DNA of 64,000 nucleotides from Diphasiastrum complanatum (lineage: Eukaryota > Streptophyta > Lycopodiopsida > Lycopodiales > Lycopodiaceae). Position numbers and translations under genes: made by a program. The stretch covers positions 36,943,648 to 37,007,647 of the forward strand of contig CM055101.1 in assembly GCA_029204225.1 (NCBI GenBank), given 5' to 3'. Of this stretch, positions 37,165-47,316 are shown piece by piece. The number at the start of each line of letters is the position of its first letter. The first letter of the stretch is position 1. Below the pieces are notes generated by a model, which did no database searches, had not been told where the DNA came from, and worked only from the letters and a program-made list of their open reading frames with translations.

Positions 37165-38820
37165 TCAAATCTGATTGCACAGTGCATGGAACGAGCGTGA
37201 AGAGGCCACGACGTCGGGGGTCGCAAAAATTGACACTGGTGAAAATGTAAAACTAAAAGCATCCTTTTGTTGTATACACTGCATATATTGAACAAAAATT
37301 AGTAATATTATGACAAAAAATTTATTTATGCTATGATGATAGATTTGAACTAAAAAAGAAATACATGCATATCAAAGATAAATTGAATATACCTTAAGAG
37401 ATCTAATTGTTATCTCTCCAATTGAGGTTGCCGTTGTCGGTATTTTTCGAACGACATCATGAAGTAGAGAATCAAATTCTCTATGTGTATTTGTAGCTGA
37501 GTTTAATTTTACACATAGAAAATTTGATACTCCCTCATTTATCTTTACAGAAATAATGTTCAAGCTCCAATGTCAACAACAACAACCAATATACAAATAT
37601 CGCTAAATCCATACTTATTAAAGCAATCCTTACTTATCAAAGCAATGCCGCATGCAACAATCTAGATTAAAGTAACAAAAACAAAAGAGCAATCCTTACT
37701 TATTTTCATTTGGAATCAAATAAAATTTCGGATTGCATTTGATAAAATATACAGCCTTCTCAAAATCGGCTTCTTTTGCCTTTATCGCTCCCATGAAAAA
37801 TGGACTAATAACAAAAACAATACCATGAGAATCGGAACTAATACTATTCTGCAAAAAGGATCCTCCGGCTTCTACTATTATATCTGAAATTTCTGATGTT
37901 TTATCTTTCAGCTCGACACAAAATTTGGAACCTAATCTAAAGCTTTTACGTGAATCTGGATGGAAAAAATCAAAATAATTGCCGAGAAGATCAATTTTAT
38001 TAGCTAGGTAGGCCTCATACTGGTTATAATGGTTAGAATCAAAATAAACTTGGGCAGGATCATACGGAATTCTAACAAAAAGATTATGTACATGAGTAGA
38101 AAGAGAAGTAGATACAATATTTACAGATTTCTCTGTTATTTTGTCGAGCTTCTCTTGGGTAATCAACACCTTTGGTGAAAAAACCTGCTGAGGAGCTGGA
38201 CTAATAACAAGAGGAGGAAGGAGTGATGATTCTCACTCTGAATCAGATTTTCTAGCATCTGACTCAGAGCTCAGGACGATCCGAGGTTTCTTGGCCGGAA
38301 TAACTCTAGGAGGAATGGAAGTAGTTGGCCTTCGAGATCCAGCCTTCTTGGGGATAGGCTGCTTCCTTTTCCTCCTAGAGGTAGTCGGCAAGTTGGTTTT
38401 ATCCAGAGGTAGGTCTCTAGAAGTGCTGGCGTTATCAACATGCAGACTAGAAAAACGGTCCCAAAGTCTTCGGAGAATGACGAAATCTTTTGGCATGATG
38501 GTGACACGCTTACCGTGCACTGCCAAAAGACAGGTATCTACAAAAACCTGGGACACAAAATCCTCTATAGCACCCTATAAGGTCTGCATGGCTGTCACGG
38601 CAAAACGAACATTTAGCCCAAGTGACAGAGTGACATTCCTTACAGATCGGCTGAAAGGAGCTGTAGAGATCAACAGTTCAGTTGATCTCCAGAGTTTTCT
38701 AATCTCCCTCAGCCAGACCTACTTCCTACCACGTCTACGGCCAGTACCAGGGGGAACACGGGCATGGGATGACTGTACAGTGGTTATGGCATAGGCAGTG
38801 GATTTGGTCCAGGCCATCAT
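37165..38820 (-). pseudogene. Histone H3-like N-terminus fused to a long unknown C-terminus, three exons, three premature stops
   Basis: Exons 38820-37700, 37564-37393 and 37278-37165 join with GT-AG sites and matching phases, about 470 codons. Codons 2-9 read MAWTKSTA, like the H3 tail start. Codons 37-51 read LREIRKLWRSTELLI, 72-81 RFAVTAMQTL and 92-112 include VFVDTCLLAVHGKRVTIMPKD, the H3 histone fold, with loop 1 of ordinary H3 length rather than centromeric-H3 length. A basic linker (SRRKRKQPIPKKAGSRRP) follows, then about 250 residues I do not recognise. In-frame stops are TAG at 38721-38719, TAG at 38577-38575 and TGA at 38235-38233; otherwise the frame is open. AATAAA-type signals lie at about 37022-37033. 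It is probably a recently dead gene. It is not a canonical H3: tail lysine 9 is absent and the C-terminal extension is unlike host H3. Confidence 0.8.
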
Positions 38821-38896
38821 TCTCAGAAAAAGAAAATTGAAAAAAAGAGTTTGAACAAAAGCGCAGGGAATGAAAACAAAAAAATTTGCGATCAGA

Positions 38897-39627
38897 GGGC
38901 GCTTGAGATCGATACCAGAACTAAATACCAGTTTTGAACGCAAGATAAACACGAATATTTTCAAAAAGGAGATGCGCGTTCGAAAGCAATATTGGACTAA
39001 TAGCGGTATCAGTCTCGAGCGCACTGTGAGAAGGTGGACGATTAAATGGTGAGAGGGCGCGCTTGAGAGCGATATTGGAAGCGAAAACCAAAAATTTTGC
39101 AAAAAAAAAAAATTGAGGACTTATGTATACAAAATTTTTGCACATTTGAAAAAACGGCCGAAGACATGTGTTGTCATCTAATTGTGCACATGGAATGTCT
39201 GTACTGACAATGATGACCTCATTATGAGGCCACGTGGGATGGGACAGGTGCACGAATCCTTTTTCGATGCGTGTCATTCTCGCACGTGACAGATGTCAGA
39301 TCAATCATTGTCTGTACGGCATATTCATTCTGACCAATCATACATCGACACGTGTTCCTTTGTAACTCCTCCACACGTGCAAATTTTTTTTATAAATAGG
39401 TCATTTTCGGCTCGGATTTTCACGCAAATTTTTCATTTCTTGGCCGGATATCGATTTCAAGCGTGCCATTTGCACTGATTACCCTCCGTTGATATATGTG
39501 CACCTGGAACCAATATTGCCTCGTCCAGTATCGCATTCAAGCATGCCTTACATCTCATTTCTTGTCTGCTCTTTGTTCACGTGCTCGGATCCGATACCCT
39601 AATTTCTAATATCTCTTTCGAGCACAC
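38897..39627. promoter_or_regulatory. Divergent promoter made of two inverted homologous arms with seven iterons
   Basis: Between the H3-like gene and the rightward gene, the two halves match each other as inverted copies around 39260. Both arms have TCATTGTC, ACGTG-type words, GTGCAAA, a TATA-like box (TATAAATAGG at 39390 rightward, TATACATAAG at about 39130-39121 leftward), and then copies of a ~21-bp motif. The motif (roughly ATATCGATTTCAAGCGTGCC) lies at 39446, 39525, 39606 and 39005 on plus, and at 38897, 38974 and 39055 on minus. Most copies point with their own gene and fall after the TATA box, so in or near the 5' leader. Confidence 0.65.
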
Positions 39628-39707
39628 ATTGCCTTGAGGTTCTTGTCTGACCTACAGTTTGTGCCTGAGAGTGATATCTGAAATTTTACATCTGTAATTT
39701 TTGTTTG

Positions 39708-41096
39708 AAATGTCTAATTTTGATTCTAGTTTGTTTTCTTTTTTTCATAAATTGGTATTATTGATAATTTGGAGTATTTCAAATCTCTTTTTTCTCCTTT
39801 TCTTTTTATTCTTCCTTCTATTACTGAGGGTCCTGGTGTGGAGGCATTTTCTGAGATATATCTCAGATTTAAGTCTCTGCTTAGTACTCCGTTATTCAGA
39901 TCTCTGTATAAGGACATGATTCATTATCAGGACCTGGTGGCACTCGACAAGCATAGCTATAACGCTAAGCTTGACAAAATGTTCACGAAGTTACATAATG
40001 ATTTCTAGTTTGTAAATGAGTGCCCAATTCACAATAAAAAATGTAGATTTGTTGATTTTCAATCTGCAATTGTTTTTTTTCTTTTGTGAAATATTTTTGA
40101 CGATTTGGAAGCTGGCCCTTCCACTTCTGAAGTTGCTTCTTCCAGTGGTACAAAGTCTGAAAAGTCAAAGATTGTAGATATAGATACTTTTTTTTATTGA
40201 TACGAGCGTTAATTTAGATGATTGTTTAAATTTTGACTTGCGCAAAATAGGGCATCGTTTATAGGCCCTAGAACACCCACTACTCTTTCTCCTTCTGATA
40301 AATCTTTGATCACTTTGCCTACTTATAATATAGACAATAATTCTTTTTTGACAATATCGGATATATCGGTCTTTTTTATTTCACTGAAGCTGAAACTCTT
40401 TGCATTTTTAGCAAAGAGCTTGATGAATTTTCGGAAAATGACTATGGAGTAAATGCGCAACAAAGAAGATGATCTACCTTCTGCGAAGAATCCAAAGTCA
40501 ACTTGGTTTTCCACAACCAACTGTCTATTCACCAATAATATTGACATCAAAAGGTGGACATAATATTGATGGAGAGACAGTAATCAGGGAAGACAAAGCC
40601 AAATGTGTACGTTTTTGTATCTTATCATGTACTAGTAGATTCGTTATATTAGATTATATATTGGAGCTTACTTTGTTTTTTTCTATTTCAAAAAACAATT
40701 TTCCTTGATGATTTCGCAATTCGTCGAGGAGGGCAGAGACCTTTTGCTAGAGAATTTTCAAGAGATCATGCACTGGGGCACTATCTGAAGTTCTTCAAGA
40801 ATAATGATATAAGTGTTGCCCATTCAAAGTTTCATCAACATGGTGAGACTATGATTATGGCAACCAAGGCACTGTCTCATTTTCTTGGAGGACATAATTT
40901 TAATAAGGTGCATAAAATAATTTTTATAAAGAAACCATTGCGATTAAAATTTCAGGATATGGATCAGTGAATTCCATGCTTAGATCATCTCATTCTACAT
41001 TATATGTTGCTTACGTTGATCTGAGTAAGCATGAAAACTATGAGCTATTGGATCCATACGAAAGAAGGAAATTGTTGCATGATTCTAAGTTGTAAC
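39708..41096 (+). pseudogene. Unknown intron-containing gene opposite the H3-like gene (frameshifted)
   Basis: Starts MSNFDSSLFSFFHKL at 39708. After a shift in a T-run it reads YFKSLFSPFLF, EAFSEIYLRFKSLLSTPLF and YKDMIHYQDLVALDKHSYN, then, past two stops, DDLEAGPSTSEVASSSGTKSE. Further shifts lead to EAETLCIFSKELDEFSEND near 40389-40450. Later blocks are DDFAIRRGGQRPFAREFSRD and HGETMIMATKALSHFLGGH (40708-40906, donor-like GTGCAT after AATAAG). The last block is NSMLRSSHSTLYVAYVDLSK to the TAA at 41094-41096. I recognise no domain. The apparent membrane stretch early on is a reading artefact of the T-run. It faces the transposase-like gene tail to tail. Confidence 0.5.
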
Positions 41097-41186
41097 TTTC
41101 ATTAGAAAGTATCGGAAGCAGAGTAGATACTGTTGAATTGTACTTTGTAAATATTTTCTTTTAATATACAATATTTTATTGTGTAT

Positions 41187-43570
41187 CTATTGCCTGTTGG
41201 GTATAAATTTGCATGCTTTTTGAAATTCTTTATAATCTATCAATTTTGTATTATGACGAATTTGGATTCTTCTGTAAAACCATTGGAAAAGTTGCAGTAT
41301 ATAGCTGTTTTTTGTGCTAGTCTCGCCATGTTGTGTACTTTTATGCAATGCTGCTCTTGCTTGCCAATGAGATTTTTCCATTCCTTGCGATGACAATATG
41401 CTAAGACTTCCACTATTTCTTGCAAAGAATGTCGAATGATGTCGTAATATGTGCTGCATGTCATAAAAACATAATCTAAATCAGTACCAAAAGTATCTAA
41501 TTTAATTGCACATATTTGTCTATAGTAGTGTAACATTGAAATCTTACCATATAATGATCAACACCCCATGCACATTGAACTCGTTGTTTTCTGTATCATT
41601 TGTACATCAGTATTTGAAAATTTATCTTTCCTCAAGTATTTCACCATGTTGTCTATTTTTTTCCAAACATCTACTTTGTGTATACGAGTAGAACCTTCGT
41701 CTTCAAAATCTCGAGTTGCTGCAATAATTTCTTTCCAAACCGTGTATTGAATCTTGGATTGTTTGCCAGAATAATTTGATAGAAATCTTCGAACTTTGGA
41801 TCCTCCAATGCTCGGCTTGCATGGAATATTTCATGTTTTACCTGAAAGCTTGTCATCTTTTTTATTTTAACGTGGCCTTTATGTAAGCCTGCTTTGGACA
41901 ACACATCCTCTAATCTGGAAATAGCTTCTTTCGCAGAGGCCTCTAGCTCGGAATTCCATGCAAACAAGATGTGAAGATATATTATTTTTTCTATAATACG
42001 CACCTCTGCATGCAATGTACAGATATGAACATTTTAAAGAGAAATCGGTAGTACAGGTTTCCAACTAGGATCTCTTGATATTCTTGTACTCCTTGTCATG
42101 TCTTTCATGCAGTACAAACAAGGGTGTTTAGAGTTAGCGCCATGAGATACATTGAACATACATTTTAATGTTTTCAGATCTCCTGCTAAATGTCATTCAA
42201 TGTTGAAAGTGCCAATTCTAGGAATCTTCAGTGAAACTCCCTCCATGTGATTTTTTATGGTGGCAGGATATGACGTTCTATTAAATATCCCTGAGAGAAT
42301 GTCATGGTCTTCTTTCATTACCTATAAGAAAATACAAAAACGTGATTAGCCTCATAATAATAACACAGAGAAGAGTTTTCAAATGAAATTCATATAAAAA
42401 TGATTATCCTATTGATTATGCGAAGGAACTGCTGTACCTGAAATGCTGCCAACTACCAGATATCGTTTTCTGATTAAACACTGAAATTGAGGCATTCTGA
42501 GTCTTTTGAATTTGAAAGTGCTCCATTCATAATCGTGAGACCGACTCTTTCCATTTTTTGTCCTTTTATAATTTCAAACTCATCTAACTTGAGAACAACT
42601 ATCAACTTGTTATTGACATTCTCATTTGTAATACCATAAAAATTTATGATGAATGTTAGTAACTGATTAGTGTCAATAAATAAATTGTTGGAATTGTTAT
42701 ATGCTAGCCTTTCTCCGATTAAGGCTTCAGTTACTGATAGCATTATGAATGAAGTTGGAAAAATATTAGACACTACATTGCTTGAGGGGGCATGTGACTT
42801 TTCTAGCATTAGTAGAGAAGCATATGCAACAATGTTTAAGATGATAAAGGAGGCATTTGCACAGGAAAGTATTAAAAAGTTTCCAATCCCATGACCATTT
42901 CATCTTAAAAAAAAAACATGTTAAACCAAGGTACGTAGACAATAGTTGGTAATCCATCTCATATCAACGAAATGTATTGCTTAAAATTTTTATTTTGTTA
43001 TTGTTTAACATTGATTTCATAGATTTAGAAGTCAAGATAGAGCCTAGTAAGTTTCCAATCGAAATCTCATCGACCAAATGGTCTTCGATAACCAATGCTG
43101 ATATGCATTGCAAACATAATATTCATGAAAATGTCAGTAAAAATTCTCACACTCATAGTATTCACAGCAGTATAATAAACAAATCAATAGAAAGTCGAAA
43201 TGAATAAATAATAAAACTAGTGATGATGGATGAATCAAAAAGTTCAAACAATATTTAATACCAAATAAGCTATAACTTACTTGAATGCACGGATTCGTCT
43301 TTTTCTATGACCTCCTCTGAATGATAGATCACGTATATCCTTGGTTACCAGTCTTTTCCTCTTGACCTTTTTGTTGAGCACATCCATATCTTTAACAAGA
43401 GACAAATATGAGATACGCATGGATTGAAATGCAGTTTTTATCTCATCATTACTAGTTGCATAATGATGCAAAGAAGATTTCTCTTCCAAATAATGTATTC
43501 TCTGCATTGAATGTGCATTCCCATAGAGCATCAAATTCTCACAGTAATCCAAAAAGGCCATTTTTGCCAT
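41187..43570 (-). pseudogene. Candidate transposase-like gene with a CxxC motif (stops present)
   Basis: Exon 1 (43570-43275) is MAKMAFLDYCENLML followed by a coiled-coil-like and basic region, with donor AA|GTAAGT. A later exon ending at 42438 has IVVLKLDEFEIIKGQKMERV and SENDIW.LAAFQ, donor GTACAG. The next starts at 42321 and has EDHDILSGIFNRTSYP, HLAGDLKTLKCMFNVSHGAN and SKHPCLYCM, then ICTLHAEVRIIEKIIYLH. A block to 41187 includes DVWKKIDNMVKYLRKDK. A strand followed by Asp, then GD..TLK, then CxxC resembles uncharacterised multi-copy proteins of animals such as cnidarians, as I remember them, and would suit a DDE/RNase H-fold transposase. At least four in-frame stops and one shift are present. 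Function is inferred only. Confidence 0.5.
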
Positions 43571-43846
43571 GACACATATAGATTATTAACTGAGTCACCG
43601 AATGAAAATCCGGATGTTGCAATGAACATGGATCAACAGGATACAATGTTCTTGATGACCATAAATCTACATGCTTTAGCTTTTCCTCTCTGTATCGAAC
43701 CATATCAGAAGTTGTCAATTTGGATTGCTTTGAATTTCTTGTCCTGAGTGAAGCATATTATCTTGACAGATCCACATGAAGATGATAAAGCCTTGTCATC
43801 ACTTAGTATAGTAGTATAGTAACAAACAACACAATGACAATAACAA

Positions 43847-43935
43847 AGCTGGAGATGGCGCTAACGACTTTGCTGGAGATAGAGATGGCGCTAAACACTT
43901 GTTTGACCCTGGAGATAGAGATAGCGTAGACTTTG
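43847..43935. repeat. Three copies of a GGAGATAGAGATGGCGCTAA-like motif
   Basis: The word GGAGAT(AGAGAT)GGCGCTAA occurs at about 43848, 43873 and 43911, the third slightly changed. It lies about 300-360 bases upstream of the transposase-like gene and within 370 bases of the candidate terminus at 44.2 kb. It could be a promoter element or a subterminal transposase-binding repeat. Confidence 0.5.
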
Positions 43936-44159
43936 TTTTAGAGATGTCTCTCCTAATTCAAATTTTTGAGTGTTCCCAACTTTTGGGAGGAAATATTTCA
44001 TCATTTTGAAAATTATATTTTAACTATGGTTAAGCACCAGTAAAGTTTGATGTGACTAAACTAAGGTGCATTCATTTACATGGAAATTAATGCGGGCATA
44101 TGCGTAAAGAAGTTAGAAAATGATATTATAACTACTCTATAGTTATTTTTCTCTATCCT

Positions 44160-44207
44160 ACATGGCATTTCTTATAGGGCCCTCTTTGGGCCCATATTTT
44201 CTCTAAT
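44160..44207. mobile_element. Candidate right terminus of the H3-carrying element
   Basis: Read on the minus strand, the sequence CATTAGAGAAAATATGG and then GGGCCCTATAAGAAAT closely matches the end of the element at 45770-47316 (CATTAGAGGAG..., GGGCCGTATAAGAAAT). It is therefore the outer end of a related transposon extending leftward over the three unknown genes. The matching left end was not located. Confidence 0.5.
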
Positions 44208-45769
44208 GAAGGTTAAATCCAAAGATTGAATGCATTCGTTGTCATAAACAGGGTCTGTAGCAGTAGACTGTTATCAGAATCCTAGAAGAAAAAAGGAGCA
44301 GAATCGAAGCGAACCTTCAGATTCAAATTATGTCGAAGACAAAGCAGAATGCTCCAGAGCAGCAAAAGACAAGACAACAAGGAATTTAGCAGCTTATATT
44401 AGTGTTGATCTATGTTGTTCATCTAATTCAATTCGAGAAGTAGTACTTGATTAAGGACCCACCTCACATTTTGTTTCCTCAAAACAAATATTGTCTGAGT
44501 ACAAGAAGACGAACTATTCGAGATTCATTATACTTGGAGACGATTCTAAGCACATGATTGATGGATAGTACGCAAAGTACTTCATTACGTTTATTGATGA
44601 CTTCAGCAAGTTCGTTGTGGTATACTTTATTCGTATAAATCTGAGGCGAAAAAATCATTAAATGGTTCGTTGAGTATACGAATTGGACTGAGAAGCAGAC
44701 AGGCAATAAGTTGAAACAGATTTGCACAGATCGTGGAGGTGAGTACATTTTCAACGAATTCAAGGCTTACTGTATTGATCGAGGTATTATGCATATGAGG
44801 ACTACATCGTACGCACCTTAGCACAATGGAATAGCTGAATGAAGGAATCGTACACTTATGGAAGCTGCTAGATGTATAATGGCTCATGCGAAAGCACCAA
44901 AACAGTTGTGGGCAGAAGCAGTGGCCACTTTAAATTATCTTCAGAATCATATTCTGAAATCTCGAATACCAGATAAAACTCTTCATGAGATATGGTGGAA
45001 GTCGAAGCCAAATCTTGCACATGTTCGGACATTCGGATGCGTAGTGTACATGCACATACTAGACAAGCTAAGAAAGAAACTCAATGAAAAGATAGAACAA
45101 GGTTTTATGGTAGGATTCGAGTTACATTTGTCATATTATCATGTCTATGTACCCGAAACTAGCAAGATAAAAATTTTGAAATGCTAAATTTGATGAGTCG
45201 AAATACATAGCAGACAGTGATCTAGTCGGCTATGAAATTCTCAAAAACTATTATGAGCTACCAATGACGACAGAAGTAAAACAAGCAGAAGATGAAAGAG
45301 AACTATCAGATTCAGAGGGAGGTCAAGATTGAGTACCTAACATACTCGAATCACCAGCCCAAATTCTAGCAGAAAAGGTTGAATCAGAATCGAACTCGAA
45401 GCCTGCAGAATCGAACTCGAAACCACCTGTGAGAAAATCTGACAAACAATGAAAACCATCAGAAAGGTATGGCCAGGATGTTTTTTAAAAACCATCGAAT
45501 TTTGTGGATTCTCTGACGAACCTCAAACATTCGAGAAAGCTGTTAATGGACCAGATAAAGATCGCTAGATTCAAGCAATGAAAGATGAAATGTCATCCAT
45601 GTATAAGAACAATGTATGGACACTTGCAACTATACCTGATGGCAGAAAAACAGTCAAATGCAATTGGATTCACAAGATCAAAACAGGTCCTGATGGAGAA
45701 AACATTAGATAGAAAGCAAGGTTGGTTGCTAAAGGATTTTCACAGAAGTATGGGATCGACTACACTGAT

Positions 45770-47316
45770 CATTAGAGGAGTTCCGAACACCAAAAGGGCT
45801 GTTTGTCAAGATGCTTTTATTGACTATTCAACTATTCAGTGTACATGTGGCCCAATAAAGTTTTACACCTATGAAAGAACGTAACGTTGTTTGTCGGTCT
45901 GAAAAGTTTGGAGTTTTCCGGTAATATTTTGAACATTTCTAAACTCCCACTAGGCAGGCTCTAGAGTTGTGATTTGACAATACTTGCTGCCCGCAAGACT
46001 CCTACTCGCCCGACTCTTAAAACTTATGGTTAGTAGTAATACATTTTGATCAAAGCATAGTTAAACAAACTTACATGTTTTAAAGAGGGCCAACCTACAA
46101 GAAGCTGCAAAACATCATCTACAACAACATCAACCATTAAACTACAGATTAGTAGAACAACACTAGATTTTATAAACATTTTTGATATTTTGATAGAATC
46201 ATAGATGTAATCATTCCAATGTATTCTACGCAAAGAGTAGATCATTTTGCTTTTTACCTCATCTCCATCCAAGTTCAAATAAGAAAGTTATGGCTAATCA
46301 AAGATTTTGATGATGTGGCATATCGCCATGACGCGAGAATAGACTAGTTTTTCCTACTAGAATGCAGATTCTCATGTGCTAGAGATATTACAATGGATTC
46401 TACATGAAGAGTAGATCATTTTCACTTTTAACTTCATCTCGATCCGAGTTCAAATAAGAAAGTTATGGCTAATCAAAGATTCTGATGCTGTGGCATATCG
46501 CCATGACGTGAGAATAGACAAGTTTTTTTTTACCAGAATGCAGATCCTCGCGTGGTGGAGATATTCTACATCATCATATGACACATCATCAAATAATATA
46601 AATGCCACATCATTAAATGCTTATCTTGTACTATAAATCTTTGATCTACCATTACTTTCTTATCTGAACTCTGATAGAGATGAGGTCAAAAGCAAAATTG
46701 ATCTACTCTTTGCATAGATTATGATGATGTGGCATATTGCCATGATGCAAGAATGAACAAGTTTTTCTTACCAGAATGTAGATCCTCGCGTGGTGGAGAT
46801 ATTCCACATAATCAAGTGTCGCGTCATCAAAAGCTTATCTAGTACTATAAATCTTTGGTCTACCATAACTTTCTTATCTGAACTCTGATAGAGATGAGGC
46901 CAAAAGCAAAATTGATCTACTCTTTGCATAGAATATGATGGAATGTTCATATCTTGATTATGATTCTATAAAAATTAAGAGCTTGCATTTTCATTTCATA
47001 ATTGACCTCTTTTTAATTTTCTAAAAGGCTAGAGGTTCTATCTATGTAAAACTTCGATCCTTTACACATGAAATTTTAGAGGGAATTTTCTCCCACTTGT
47101 GGCGTGTGCTTTGTTTCTTGGCAGCGTGCTTTGTTTCATGCACACTATTAATATACTTCAAAAAATGAGCCAACCACACAACTTAGATGGTGGGCAACAC
47201 CAGAAACTAAGAAAACAAGAAAAAATTTCGATCATTTTATCATTCTCTCTCTAACATTCTCTTACTAAGGCACGATTTCTTATACGGCCCTTTTAGAATC
47301 GAAAACTCCTCTAATG
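45770..47316. mobile_element. 1.5-kb non-autonomous DNA transposon with CATTAGAGGAGTT ends
   Basis: Ends are perfect inverted repeats for 13 bp (CATTAGAGGAGTT), with further matching words (AAAAGGGC) inside. Comparison with the uninterrupted relative at 18.4-19.0 kb shows it splits a copia reverse transcriptase after GIDYTD. No clear target duplication is visible. It has no coding frame. The same end sequence occurs at 44160-44207. Confidence 0.75.
46221..46932. repeat. Direct and inverted repeats inside the 1.5-kb transposon
   Basis: A unit of about 175 bp (CAAAGAGTAGATCATTTT, AAGAAAGTTATGGCTAATC, GATGTGGCATATCGCCATGACG, AGAATGCAGAT) occurs at 46221-46393 and 46396-46570, with a partial third copy of its second half at about 46720-46806. 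The first half recurs inverted at 46650-46718 and 46862-46932 (ACTTTCTTATCTGAACTCTG, GATCTACTCTTTGCATAG), so transcripts could fold into long hairpins. Confidence 0.75.

Noticed and set aside
37165-38820. Endogenous giant-virus origin for the H3-like gene
   Set aside because: Plant-type GT-AG introns, a polyadenylation-type signal and neighbouring transposon ends fit a transposon or host origin better; no other viral gene was recognised.
38719-39102. Upstream in-frame extension of the H3-like frame
   Set aside because: It crosses the iteron-bearing promoter and TATA-like region, and the H3 tail similarity begins exactly at the ATG at 38820.
39701-39919. Apparent multi-pass membrane segment rich in Leu and Phe
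   Set aside because: It comes from reading through T-runs in the wrong frame after a frameshift; the neighbouring frame gives ordinary soluble sequence.
42670-43207. Plus-strand open frames opposite the transposase-like gene
   Set aside because: They look protein-like in composition but partly lie antisense to the better supported exon; no joining exons or similarity were found. They are kept only as a possibility of an overlapping remnant.
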